Source of the DNA: RGIG4608 sp051867875
GTDB lineage: Bacteria; Bacillota; Clostridia; Oscillospirales; CAG-272
NCBI GenBank assembly: GCA_051867875.1
Contig: JBJDZG010000003.1
Coordinates: 1 to 20,606 of the forward strand
Reading direction: 5' to 3'
DNA: 20,606 bases
Shown here: positions 1 to 6,663 of the stretch, in pieces
Layout of the letters: every line of letters begins with the position of its first letter
Position numbering within the stretch: position 1 is the first letter of the stretch
Program-made: the position numbers and the translations under genes
Notes under the pieces: model-generated
What the model was told of the DNA's origin: nothing
What the model saw: only the letters and a program-made list of their open reading frames with translations
Database searches by the model: none

Positions 1-262
1 ACCGTTCGTGCAGACGTCGAAAACGGGGCGTCGAGGACGTCGCCCCCTACGGTTGAAATGTGCGCACAGCACCCAAGCGAGCGTTTTCGCCCGCCTTTTG
101 CAAAAGGCGGCGCGGGCGGTGGGGCGCGTAGCCCCGCCTCGCTCTCCGCAGAGAGCGAAACTCTCACTCGGCATTTCTTTTTTGTTAGCTTTTTTCTTTG
201 TGCCTCTGCTTTCAAAGAAAAAAGCGGGTAACGAGCTTCGGCATACTCACGGCTATTGATAT
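1..262 (-). repeat. Composite dispersed repeat, copy I (reverse orientation)
   Basis: No gene is supported here. Read on the minus strand, this block runs: an ATAGCCGTGAG-type segment (about 245-260), a hairpin of A/T runs (CTTTTTTCTTTG opposite CAAAGAAAAAAG, about 189-227), a GC-rich segment containing GGCGGGGCTACGCGCCCC (about 117-138), a core containing AAAAGGCGGGCGAAAACGC (62-101), then a module with GTAGGGGGCGACGTCC (14-55). The same modules recur at 3956-4216 and 12985-13293 in the opposite orientation. An 83-codon open frame across it is low-complexity and has no ribosome site, so I treat it as non-coding. Confidence 0.75.
14..55 (+). repeat. 42-bp direct repeat, copy 1
   Basis: A 42-bp sequence beginning ACGTCGAAAACGGGGCGTC and ending CCCCCTACGGTTG. 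It recurs at 266-307 with one visible difference (GTCGAGGAC here, GTCGGGGAC there). The core is also present in reverse complement near 12991-13018. It contains GACGTC and GGGGCGTC/GACGTCGCCCC self-complementary stretches. Confidence 0.85.
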
Positions 263-265
263 CAA

Positions 266-307
266 ACGTCGAAAACGGGGCGTCGGGGACGTCGCCCCCT
301 ACGGTTG
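266..307 (+). repeat. 42-bp direct repeat, copy 2
   Basis: Second copy of the 42-bp repeat seen at 14-55, same orientation, one base different. A degenerate third half-copy follows at about 327-361 (GCGGGGCGGACCGTCGGGGACGTC then GGTTCCTAC, split here for length). These look like dispersed intergenic repeats of the REP/MITE type. No protein is implied. Confidence 0.85.
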
Positions 308-590
308 TTAAGCGTACATTCACGCGAATGCGGGGCGGACCGTCGGGGACGTCGGTTCCTACAAAATAACATTCGTCGGTATCGCAATTAGTGTCAACAT
401 TCAAACCGACGAGTCCGCACCGTGCCCAAGCGGGCGTTTTGCCCCGCTTTTTCAAAAGCGGGCGCTTCGAGCGGTGCGGGTGGAAAGCGGTATTTTCAGC
501 CGCTGATTTTTGCCAAAGCACTCGAATTTGAGTAATTTGAATTGTAAATTTTCTATAAACTTTGAAAAAAGATTCATAAATTGCAAAAAA
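308..590. other. Gene-free stretch with GC-rich hairpin
   Basis: No credible reading frame. It contains a degenerate copy of the 42-bp repeat (about 327-361) and a nested fold at 415-479. The outer arms of that fold, CCGCACCG (415-422) and CGGTGCGG (472-479), pair and enclose GCCCAAGCGGGC and CCCCGCTTTTTCAAAAGCGGG-like hairpins. From about 500 the sequence turns AT-rich and leads into the efp promoter. Confidence 0.6.
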
Positions 591-594
591 ACTA

Positions 595-623
595 TTGCAA
601 AATATTAAAAAATGTTTTATAAT
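595..623 (+). promoter_or_regulatory. Sigma-A-type promoter of efp
   Basis: TTGCAA at 595-600, a 17-nt AT-rich spacer, then a perfect TATAAT at 618-623. Predicted transcription would start near 630, giving a leader of about 60 nt before the efp start. Confidence 0.8.
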
Positions 624-691
624 AACTTGTAAAAATATGCTCATAAGCTAAATTATTACGAGAAATTTTCTCAAACGGAGGTACTTAAATT

Positions 692-1252
692 ATGTTAATG
701 GCCGGCGATTTCAGAAATGGTGTTACCTTTGATATGGGTGACGGCACAGTTTGGCAGGTTATTGAATTCCAGCACGTTAAGCCCGGTAAGGGTGCGGCGT
801 TCGTCAGAACAAAAATGAAGAACGTCATTACAGGCGGTGTAGTTGAAAGGTCTTTCAACCCCACTGACAAATTCGAGAATGCTCATATCGACAGAAAGGA
901 TATGCAGTACTCCTATACAGACGGAGACCTTTACTATTTCATGGATATGGAAACATACGATATGCTTCCCCTTAACAAAGAAAAGCTTGGTGAAAACTTC
1001 AAGTTCGTTAAGGAAGAAATGATGGTAAAGATTATTTCCTACAAGGGCAACGTATTCAGCGTTGAGCCCCCCACGTTCGTTGAGCTTGCGGTTGCTCAGA
1101 CAGACCCCGGTTTTGCAGGCAACACAGCTACGAACACACTCAAACCCGCAACTCTTGAAACAGGTGCGGTAATCAAGGTTCCGCTCTTCATCAACGAAGG
1201 CGAGATTCTTAAAATTGACACAAGAACAGGCGAGTATCTCTCTCGTGCATAA
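692..1252 (+). CDS. efp: Translation elongation factor P
   Basis: EF-P binds next to the peptidyl-tRNA at the ribosomal E site and relieves stalling at consecutive prolines. The 186-residue product has the full family length with the three beta-barrel domains (KOW-like N-terminal, OB middle, OB C-terminal). The opening AGDFRNGVTF and the loop HVKPGKGAAF are diagnostic; K33 at the loop tip is the residue that is post-translationally modified in other bacteria. ACGGAGG ends 10 nt before ATG 692. A second in-frame ATG at 698 is possible, but family members normally carry three residues before AGDF, which favours 692. A strong promoter lies just upstream and the CD1247-like gene follows after 52 nt. 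No partner modification gene is in the window. Confidence 0.97.
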   Translation: MLMAGDFRNGVTFDMGDGTVWQVIEFQHVKPGKGAAFVRTKMKNVITGGVVERSFNPTDKFENAHIDRKDMQYSYTDGDLYYFMDMETYDMLPLNKEKLGENFKFVKEEMMVKIISYKGNVFSVEPPTFVELAVAQTDPGFAGNTATNTLKPATLETGAVIKVPLFINEGEILKIDTRTGEYLSRA

Positions 1253-1304
1253 TTAAACCGATAAAAATTTTTTAAGCCGGGATATCGGCGAAAGGAGTAA
1301 AATT

Positions 1305-1784
1305 ATGACACTTTACGAAAAAGCTGCTTATCTTCGCGGACTTGCTGACGGCGTTGACTTCGACAAGACAACCCCCGAGGGAAAAGTTCTTGCGGCACTT
1401 CTTGACCTTGTAGGCGACATCGCTGACGAGGTTGAGGCAATAAACGACGATATCGTTGACCTTCAGGACTACGTTGAGGAGCTCGACGACGACCTTGCGG
1501 ACGTTGAGGATTTCCTCGATGAGGAATGCGACGGCGACTGCGAAAACTGCGATTGCGAAGGCGATTGCGACGAGTGCGAATTCGGCGATTACGAATGCGA
1601 CTGTGATTGCGACGATTGCGACTGCGACGAGTGCGACGACGGTTTCTTTATGGTAACCTGTCCCTCTTGCGGTGAGGAAGTTTATTTTGACGAAACAATC
1701 GACACGGATAATTTCACTTGCCCCGCTTGCGGTGAGCCCTTCTCCTGCGAATTCGTTGAAGAAGACGAGGACGACGAAGAATAA
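1305..1784 (+). CDS. CD1247 N-terminal domain protein with Asp/Cys-rich centre and zinc ribbon
   Basis: A 159-residue, very acidic protein. Residues 1-70 (LYEKAAYLRGLADGVDFD...) match the N-terminal domain I know from Clostridia as the CD1247-type domain: helical, probably coiled-coil, function unknown. Residues 75-110 hold 12 cysteines embedded in Asp/Glu (for example CDCDCDDCDCDEC). The C-terminus is a zinc ribbon with CPSC at 119-122 and CPAC at 139-142. Family relatives usually join the acidic helix to the ribbon more simply, so the Cys-rich insert stands out and could bind metal, which is inference. AAAGGAG precedes ATG 1305 by 8 nt. It follows efp by 52 nt and is closed by a terminator at 1810-1844, so efp and this gene are probably co-transcribed. 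Confidence 0.85.
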   Translation: MTLYEKAAYLRGLADGVDFDKTTPEGKVLAALLDLVGDIADEVEAINDDIVDLQDYVEELDDDLADVEDFLDEECDGDCENCDCEGDCDECEFGDYECDCDCDDCDCDECDDGFFMVTCPSCGEEVYFDETIDTDNFTCPACGEPFSCEFVEEDEDDEE

Positions 1785-1809
1785 TTAATTCGCAAAACAA
1801 AACAAATTA

Positions 1810-1845
1810 ATCGGAGAAGTCTTTTGCGGATTTCTCCGATTTTTG
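1810..1845 (+). terminator. Intrinsic terminator after the CD1247-like gene
   Basis: ATCGGAGAA (1810-1818) pairs exactly with TTCTCCGAT (1832-1840) around a 13-nt loop and is followed by TTTT. It closes the efp unit about 40 nt before the yfcE start. Confidence 0.8.
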
Positions 1846-1885
1846 CAAAAATTTACGCACAAATCCAAAGGAAACGGATAACAAA

Positions 1886-2440
1886 ATGAAATTAATGTTT
1901 GCTTCCGATATTCACGGAAATACAGTCAGCGCCGAAAAAATGCTTGACGCATTCGGACGCGAGGGTGCTGAAAAGCTGATAATTCTCGGTGATATTCTCT
2001 ATTTCGGACCGAGAAATTCGCTCATTGAGGGCTACGACCCTCGTGCAGTTATTGAATTGCTCAACAAAAACCGCGATAAGCTCCTTTGCGTGCGCGGAAA
2101 CTGCGACGCCGAGGTGGACCAGATGGTGCTCGACTTCCCCGTAATGGCAGAATACGCTTATCTTTGCATTGACGGCATTTCCGCATTTCTGACGCACGGA
2201 CATATTCACAACAAAGAAACGCTCAAAAATCTCCGACACGGTGAGCTTCTTATTCACGGGCACACCCACGTTCTTTGTATAGAGGAGTTCGGAGATGGCA
2301 ATATTTATATCAACCCGGGTTCCGTCACCTATCCCAAGGGCGGAAATCCCGCGTCGTATATGATATACGAGAACGGAACGTTTACGATTAAGACGCTTGA
2401 CGGCGGCGTTCCGCTTGGGGAACTGAAACTTGAAATTTGA
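1886..2440 (+). CDS. yfcE: Phosphodiesterase of the YfcE/MJ0936 metallophosphoesterase family
   Basis: A manganese-type metallophosphoesterase of 184 residues, the same length as E. coli YfcE and very close to it in motif layout. Metal-binding motifs in order are SDIHGN (D8, H10), LGD (D36) followed by FGPRN, RGNCD (about 70-73), THGH, and HGHTH. The ending NPGSVTYPKGGNPASY is also YfcE-like. In vitro, family members hydrolyse model phosphodiesters; the cellular substrate is unknown. The start ATG 1886 has AAAGGAAA upstream and puts the first motif where the family has it. The thioredoxin gene begins 20 nt after the stop, so the two are likely co-transcribed. A second, distinct member of the superfamily is at 6664. 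Confidence 0.93.
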   Translation: MKLMFASDIHGNTVSAEKMLDAFGREGAEKLIILGDILYFGPRNSLIEGYDPRAVIELLNKNRDKLLCVRGNCDAEVDQMVLDFPVMAEYAYLCIDGISAFLTHGHIHNKETLKNLRHGELLIHGHTHVLCIEEFGDGNIYINPGSVTYPKGGNPASYMIYENGTFTIKTLDGGVPLGELKLEI

Positions 2441-2460
2441 TTTTGAAAGGAATTTTGAAA

Positions 2461-2766
2461 ATGGCTGAAATTATTGAAAATGTTGCGGAATTTGACGCTC
2501 TTGTTTCGAGCGAAAACAAGGTGCTCGTTGACTTTTTTGCTACCTGGTGCGGTCCTTGCAGAATGTTTGCGCCCACTTTTGACGAGTTCGCGCGCGAGCA
2601 TGCCGATATCCCCTGCGTAAAGGTTGACGTTGACCAAAACGGAGAGATAGCAAAAAGATACGGTATTATGAGCATTCCCACAATCATTCTCTTCGAGGGC
2701 GGCGAGGCGGTCAAGAAAAACGTCGGCACGCTTGATGCAGAAGAGCTTGAGGAGTTTGCTCTGTAA
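2461..2766 (+). CDS. trxA: Thioredoxin
   Basis: A 101-residue thioredoxin that reduces protein disulfides in the cytosol and is normally recycled by thioredoxin reductase (not in this window). The active site WCGPC lies at residues 29-33 within DFFATWCGPC, followed by the conserved cis-proline loop SIPT and the LFEGGE strand. It has no signal peptide. I start it at ATG 2461: GAAAGG lies 10 nt upstream, and the product then has the usual length. An upstream TTG at 2437 would overlap the yfcE stop and add eight residues without family support. It sits 20 nt after yfcE and 33 nt before a membrane-anchored protein. Confidence 0.95.
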   Translation: MAEIIENVAEFDALVSSENKVLVDFFATWCGPCRMFAPTFDEFAREHADIPCVKVDVDQNGEIAKRYGIMSIPTIILFEGGEAVKKNVGTLDAEELEEFAL

Positions 2767-2799
2767 TATAAAAACTCAACTTGATTTGGAGGATTTACA

Positions 2800-3873
2800 A
2801 TGAAATATGCACTTATATCGGTTGCGGTATTGATTGGTATTATTCTTGCCGCTTTGCTTGGCTTCAAACTCTACGACTACGTGAATGCGGCTGATTTTTA
2901 CAATAATTCCGAGGTCGTCTTCAAAACTCCCGGTGTTGCGGATTCCAATTTCGTTCCCCAGGGAATGACCTACGACACCGAAAGCGAGACGTTCTTCTTC
3001 ACGGGCTATATGGGCAAAAATCTCATTACGGGCTCTGTCGGCGACGACGTTGCCTCAAGAGTTTATGTACGCAAAGCCGACGGCACTGTTACGTTCACAA
3101 GACTTATGAACGCAGACGGCACTCCCTACACCGACCACACGGGCGGTATTGAGTTCTTCGGCGACTACATTTACGTTACTGGCGAGGATTCTCACGGACT
3201 TGATGTTTTCCCCGCCGCAGATATTCTTGCGGGCAAGGAAGAAACTAAGATGCTCGGAACGGTTAAGACTTACAACTCCCCTGCGTACTGCTACGCTTAC
3301 GAGTATGAGGGACAGAAGTACATTATGGCGGGCTCCTACCACAAGGACGAAACCGTTTACGAAACTCCCGCACACGAGAGAATTGAAGCACCCGACGGTT
3401 TAACAAATCCTTCCGTTATGACGGTATTCAAACTCAGCGAGAGTGCGGAGCTCGGCGTCTATCCCACTCCCGTTGCCATAATCTCCGCTCCGAAGATGGT
3501 TCAGGGTATCTGCATTACTCCCGAAGGACAGATGGTCGTTTCTTCTTCCTGGGGACTTGCAACCTCAAATCTTTTCTTCTACGACCTCTCGAAAATTCAG
3601 CACGTTGATAACTATAACTACAAGGGAACTATCACTTACGGCGACCTTGAAGTGGTTAATCCCGACGCGCCCACCGAGGATTTTGATTTCACGCTTCCTT
3701 GTTACCACCTCGATTCTTCGATGCTTGTCCGTACGGTAGTCGCTCCGCCTATGAGCGAAGAGCTCGTCTGCCTTGACGGCAAGATTATCGTGTTCTGCGA
3801 GTCTGCTTGCAACAAGTATTTCTTCGGTAAGATTACTTCGGGATTCAATACGCTTGGATACAAGTACAAATAA
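2800..3873 (+). CDS. Membrane-anchored extracytoplasmic protein of unknown function
   Basis: I do not recognise the family. The 357-residue product opens with one hydrophobic helix (about residues 3-22, ISVAVLIGIILAALLGF) after MKY and has no lipobox, so it is probably a signal anchor with the rest outside the membrane. The body is rich in short beta strands and repeated aromatic/Gly turns (QGMTYD, FTGYMG, FFGDYIYVTG, QGICITPEGQMVVSSSWG, VCLDGKIIVF), which resembles a beta-propeller-like fold; that is inference. Four cysteines lie in the C-terminal half, including CLDG and CESAC. GGAGG precedes ATG 2800 by 8 nt. The gene follows thioredoxin by 33 nt and ends in a strong terminator, so it is the last gene of the yfcE-trxA unit. 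Confidence 0.8.
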   Translation: MKYALISVAVLIGIILAALLGFKLYDYVNAADFYNNSEVVFKTPGVADSNFVPQGMTYDTESETFFFTGYMGKNLITGSVGDDVASRVYVRKADGTVTFTRLMNADGTPYTDHTGGIEFFGDYIYVTGEDSHGLDVFPAADILAGKEETKMLGTVKTYNSPAYCYAYEYEGQKYIMAGSYHKDETVYETPAHERIEAPDGLTNPSVMTVFKLSESAELGVYPTPVAIISAPKMVQGICITPEGQMVVSSSWGLATSNLFFYDLSKIQHVDNYNYKGTITYGDLEVVNPDAPTEDFDFTLPCYHLDSSMLVRTVVAPPMSEELVCLDGKIIVFCESACNKYFFGKITSGFNTLGYKYK

Positions 3874-3885
3874 TTGAAGCAATAT

Positions 3886-3912
3886 AACCCCTCCCGACGG
3901 GAGGGGTTTTTC
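3886..3912 (+). terminator. Strong intrinsic terminator
   Basis: AACCCCTCCC (3886-3895) pairs with GGGAGGGGTT (3899-3908) over a 3-nt loop, and the T run continues to 3911. It lies 12 nt after the preceding stop codon. Confidence 0.92.
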
Positions 3913-3955
3913 GTTGCTTTTTGCGCGTCCGTCCTACGCAGTGCTTACTCGCCTG

Positions 3956-4216
3956 TCGTCAATAGCCGTGAGGATAACAAAATCTCAATATCCACTTTTC
4001 TCTTTGAAGTCATAGGCTCAAACAGAAAAGTTCGCAAAAGAGAAACGCCGTTTTTTTAGCTCGCGCCGCTCGGGCGCCCGCGAACACGGCGAACAGCCGT
4101 GCGGAAAAAGCGGGGCAAAACAATCGCTTGGGTGCGCTGCGAACATAGCAAAAGGCGGGCGAAAACGCAGAATGGGTGCTGTGCGAACACAGCGGGGCAA
4201 AACGCCCGATTGGGCG
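3956..4216 (+). repeat. Composite dispersed repeat, copy II
   Basis: This gene-free stretch has the same module order as the reverse complement of 1-262. It contains TCAATAGCCGTGAG (about 3959-3972), an A/T-run hairpin (CTTTTCTCTTTG to CAGAAAAG, about 3995-4029), GAGAAACGCCG, a GC-rich segment (about 4061-4120), and the 43-nt core beginning GCAAAAGGCGGGCG at 4148-4190. A related half-core GGGGCAAAAC...GGGTGCGCTGCGAACA precedes it at about 4112-4146. I see no ribosome site or conserved protein here. Confidence 0.7.
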
Positions 4217-4217
4217 A
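4197..4217 (-). terminator. Possible terminator of the minus-strand cluster
   Basis: Read on the minus strand, CGCCC, a 4-nt loop and GGGCG are followed by TTTT (plus-strand 4199-4216). It lies 20 nt beyond the last minus-strand stop codon. The stem is only 5 bp and is embedded in the repeat, so it may be weak. Confidence 0.4.
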
Positions 4218-4235
4218 GATTTTCAGTTTCTGACT

Positions 4236-4823
4236 TTATTTCGCCAACAGGAGCACGAGGAGCAGGACGAGCGTGGGGTCGGACGGGTTATCGGTATATA
4301 TGACGAGCATAATTCCGAGCAGGAGGACGTCCTCGACAGAGATATTGTTCAGCAGTTTTGATAGGGGAGAATTATCTTGGCAGAGGCTTTTCGGGAGTAC
4401 GGACGAAAGGGACGGGGAAGAGCATTTTTCGCATTTACAGTCCCGCTCACAATCGCGCTCGCAATCGCAATCTCGGTTACGGTCGCTGTCGCAGTCGCAG
4501 TTGTGCTTGCGGTCGAAATCACTGTCGCAATCGCAGCTGTGCTCGAGGTCGCGCTCACGGCGCGCACATTCGTTCCCGTATACGCTGTATTGCTCCCGCG
4601 GGCGCTCTTCTTCTCCCTTCAAATCTCTCAAAACGCCCTCTCTTTCTCCGAAACCGCCCGAAAAACGGCGGTCTGCGTCCGAATTTTCGTCTTTTGCTTC
4701 GTCAAAATCTTTTCTGTATGTACGGTCGGTTTCGTCGAGCACGCGAAAGGTGTTTCCGCTGTAATTGTGCGGAATGTTAACGGTTTGCGCGCGGTTGTTT
4801 GAATAATTTTTGCTGTAATACAT
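4236..4823 (-). CDS. Uncharacterised protein with Asp/Cys/Arg-rich repeat and hydrophobic C-terminus
   Basis: A 195-residue protein I cannot assign. Residues 1-85 are polar and charged (Tyr/Asn-rich start, then Arg/Glu/Asp). Residues 86-134 hold 11 cysteines in short units such as CDCDSD, CDCERD and CKCEKC. Residues 162-195 are strongly hydrophobic in two blocks (EDVLLLGIMLVIY and TLVLLLVLLLAK), split by TDNPSDP; this could be a membrane hairpin or a self-associating helix pair. TAGGAG precedes the ATG and overlaps the stop region of the upstream gene, so the three minus-strand genes are translationally linked. The opposite strand also has open frames (Ser/Arg-rich), but these are mirror images of the repeat and lack ribosome sites. 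Function unknown; metal binding is only a guess. Confidence 0.75.
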   Translation of the reverse strand: MYYSKNYSNNRAQTVNIPHNYSGNTFRVLDETDRTYRKDFDEAKDENSDADRRFSGGFGEREGVLRDLKGEEERPREQYSVYGNECARRERDLEHSCDCDSDFDRKHNCDCDSDRNRDCDCERDCERDCKCEKCSSPSLSSVLPKSLCQDNSPLSKLLNNISVEDVLLLGIMLVIYTDNPSDPTLVLLLVLLLAK

Positions 4824-4835
4824 AGTTTTTTTCTC

Positions 4836-5279
4836 CTATGTGAAATTTTTGAGAAGCTCCATTAGCTTACTCATCTTAATGAAGGTGTCAACTATTTCCC
4901 TGCGGTGGTCTGATAGATAGGGACGAATGGCGAGGAGCAGGGCGGTTTGCTCCTTATTTGAGCTTTTATGCCCTGAGCCGTGTGGCGCGCCTTGCTTGCC
5001 GAGAGCACCCAAAAGACCGGGCAGAAGAGAGGTGAGTGCATCATTTGGTGCGTTTGCGTAAGTGGGGGAGCTTTCCTTGTTTCCGTCGGAATTGTCTGTG
5101 CTTATGGCAGAATTTTCGGTGTTCGGTACACCGTCAGCCCTGTTTTCTGCGTTTTCTTCGCCCGTATGCTTTGCAATTATATCCCCCATTTTAGAGAGAA
5201 TATCGGGGTTTGAGAGCAGGGTGGTGAGAACTCCGAGAGAGTCATCGGCACTCCTTTTTTCATCTGTTATCTCTTCCAT
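4836..5279 (-). CDS. Uncharacterised clostridial protein (middle gene of the three-gene cluster)
   Basis: A 147-residue protein of unknown function. Residues 1-40 (DDSLGVLTTLLSNPDILSKM) form a helical segment. A polar Asn/Asp/Ser/Glu-rich linker (about 40-80) has the look of disorder. Then come a small hydrophobic segment LTSLLPGLLGALG (about 82-95) and a C-terminal helical motif (QTALLLAIRPYLSDHRREI, then KMSKLMELLK). This last motif resembles a conserved tail I associate with uncharacterised Clostridia proteins, but I cannot name a family. GGAGG lies 10 nt before the start and the upstream gene stops 1 nt away, so translation is coupled. There is no signal peptide. Confidence 0.78.
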   Translation of the reverse strand: MEEITDEKRSADDSLGVLTTLLSNPDILSKMGDIIAKHTGEENAENRADGVPNTENSAISTDNSDGNKESSPTYANAPNDALTSLLPGLLGALGKQGAPHGSGHKSSNKEQTALLLAIRPYLSDHRREIVDTFIKMSKLMELLKNFT

Positions 5280-5280
5280 A

Positions 5281-5490
5281 TCATTTGCCTCCGAATTGTT
5301 GTAGAAGTCGGGCTATTTCCTCGTTTGAAGCGAGCGAGAGCATCGCCCTCAGCTTTGCTATATCGGCGTTTCCGACCGAAAAACTGTTCGGGTCCACGCC
5401 CGCTTCTTCGGCTATTTCTTTTATGACCTTGGCGAGCTCCTCGTCGGGCAGTGCGAGCAGTTTTTGAAGAGAGCTTCTGTTAAAGTTCAT
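5281..5490 (-). CDS. Small helical protein, first gene of the minus-strand cluster
   Basis: A 69-residue, probably all-helical cytosolic protein: LQKLLALPDEELAKVIKEIA (about residues 8-27), then GVDPNSFSVGNADIAKLRAML, then ASNEEIARLLQQFGGK. The helices are amphipathic with no cysteines or membrane segments. AGGAGG precedes the ATG at a good distance. It is separated by 1 nt from the 147-residue gene. The pattern of helix-turn segments with DPN and DIAKLR looks like a conserved clostridial small protein, but I do not know a function. Confidence 0.8.
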   Translation of the reverse strand: MNFNRSSLQKLLALPDEELAKVIKEIAEEAGVDPNSFSVGNADIAKLRAMLSLASNEEIARLLQQFGGK

Positions 5491-5563
5491 ATAATGCCTC
5501 CTGATTATTCAAAAAATTTACAAATTGTTTGCTATATACAAATATATGATAAAAAGAAAAAAC

Positions 5564-5592
5564 TTGACACAATTATATTATTGTGATAAAAT
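5564..5592 (+). promoter_or_regulatory. Consensus-like promoter of the lipid kinase unit
   Basis: A perfect TTGACA at 5564-5569, a 17-nt spacer and TAAAAT at 5587-5592. Transcription would begin near 5599, which lies inside the longest possible frame of the downstream gene and therefore supports the shorter start at 5687. Confidence 0.85.
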
Positions 5593-5686
5593 TATAAACG
5601 GCAAAATAGTTTTTTGGGTTCACGGCGCAAAGAAACGCTCCGCACCTATAACGATATTATCAAAAAATAAAAAAAGAGGTAAGATA

Positions 5687-6661
5687 ATGAGACACTTTTT
5701 TATATTAAATCCCGCAGCCGGAAAGGGAACGAAATTTCATAATTTGATAGATGAAATTCACAATGTTTGCAATCGCCGAAAAGTTTATTATGCCGTTCAC
5801 GTTACCGAAAAGCAGGGTGAGGCAAGTGAATTTGTCAAAAAAATGTGCGAGAGCTCAAACGAGCCTGCCCGTTTTTACGCTTGCGGCGGCGACGGAACCA
5901 TCAACGAGGTTGCCTCGGGACTTATAGGCTACGACCACGCAGAGCTTGCGGTCATTCCCATGGGAACGGGAAACGATTTCGTCAGAAATTTCGAGCACAC
6001 GGAAAAGCTTTTTGACATAGATGCACAGCTTGACAGCGAGACAAGAAAAATTGACCTCATTAAATATAATGACAAATATGCCGTAAATATGATTAATATC
6101 GGCTTTGACTGCGAGATAGCGAAGCAGGCAGTCAAGAACAGAAGGAGCGTTCTCGTTCCGAGCAAGGTGGCGTACATGTTCGGAGTCGTACAGAAGGTAA
6201 CCGCACTCAATACCGCCATTTTTGAGGGCAAGGTCATTTTTGACGGCAAGGTATACAGGGGCAAGAAATTCCAGCTCTGCGCGTTTGCAAACGGCGCATT
6301 CTACGGCGGCGGATTTTATGCGGCTCCCGCTTCCACTCTTGACGACGGCGTGCTTGACGCGTGCGTTGTTGACACTATTTCGCTTGACCAGCTTATTAAA
6401 CTTATCACGCACTACAAGGCTGGCACTCATCTTACGAAAATCGATACAAGAGATATTCTTACTTACAGAAAGTGTAACAAAATAGAGCTTGTTTTCGACC
6501 ATCCCACCGACATTTGCGTTGACGGCGAATTTGAGCAAATAAGGGGAAAGCTGACGCTTACGGTTGTACCCAAGGCGATTAATCTTTCAACCCCCAAGGC
6601 GTGCCAGCCTATAGTGCCCGATCCTGCGGTAATGAAGGCTGTCAGCACTCGTAACGGTTAA
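5687..6661 (+). CDS. Diacylglycerol/lipid kinase family protein (YegS/BmrU type)
   Basis: A 324-residue member of the DAG-kinase catalytic-domain family, which transfers phosphate from a nucleotide to a lipid hydroxyl at the inner membrane face. Motifs are NPAAGKG (residues 8-14), the nucleotide-binding CGGDGTINEV (GGDGT at 67-71), PMGTGNDF (about 93-100), and C-terminal ANGAFYGGGFYAAP...DDGVLDACVV and DGE. The exact lipid cannot be read from the sequence; in Firmicutes the family includes DgkB (diacylglycerol) and others. Start ATG 5687 is chosen because AGAGGT lies just upstream and the promoter at 5564-5592 sits inside any longer version. The next gene begins 2 nt after the stop. Confidence 0.92.
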   Translation: MRHFFILNPAAGKGTKFHNLIDEIHNVCNRRKVYYAVHVTEKQGEASEFVKKMCESSNEPARFYACGGDGTINEVASGLIGYDHAELAVIPMGTGNDFVRNFEHTEKLFDIDAQLDSETRKIDLIKYNDKYAVNMINIGFDCEIAKQAVKNRRSVLVPSKVAYMFGVVQKVTALNTAIFEGKVIFDGKVYRGKKFQLCAFANGAFYGGGFYAAPASTLDDGVLDACVVDTISLDQLIKLITHYKAGTHLTKIDTRDILTYRKCNKIELVFDHPTDICVDGEFEQIRGKLTLTVVPKAINLSTPKACQPIVPDPAVMKAVSTRNG

Positions 6662-6663
6662 GC

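Noticed and set aside
8..259. 83-codon open frame on the plus strand
   Set aside because: It runs through dispersed repeat modules, has no ribosome site and no recognisable protein features, and the homologous repeat copies do not preserve the frame.
1456..1656. Thr/Ala-rich frame inside the CD1247-like gene
   Set aside because: Shadow of the Asp/Cys-rich repeat in another frame.
3874..4059. 61-codon frame after the terminator at 3886-3912
   Set aside because: It begins one base after the previous stop, reads through the terminator hairpin, and lacks a ribosome site.
4273..4764. Plus-strand Ser/Arg-rich frame resembling an RS domain, and two further plus-strand frames in the same interval
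   Set aside because: They mirror the Asp/Cys/Arg repeats of the minus-strand gene, which has a ribosome site and operon spacing; the plus frames have neither.
5525..5686. N-terminal extension of the lipid kinase
   Set aside because: The promoter at 5564-5592 lies within it and a better ribosome site precedes ATG 5687; the family starts directly before NPAAGKG.
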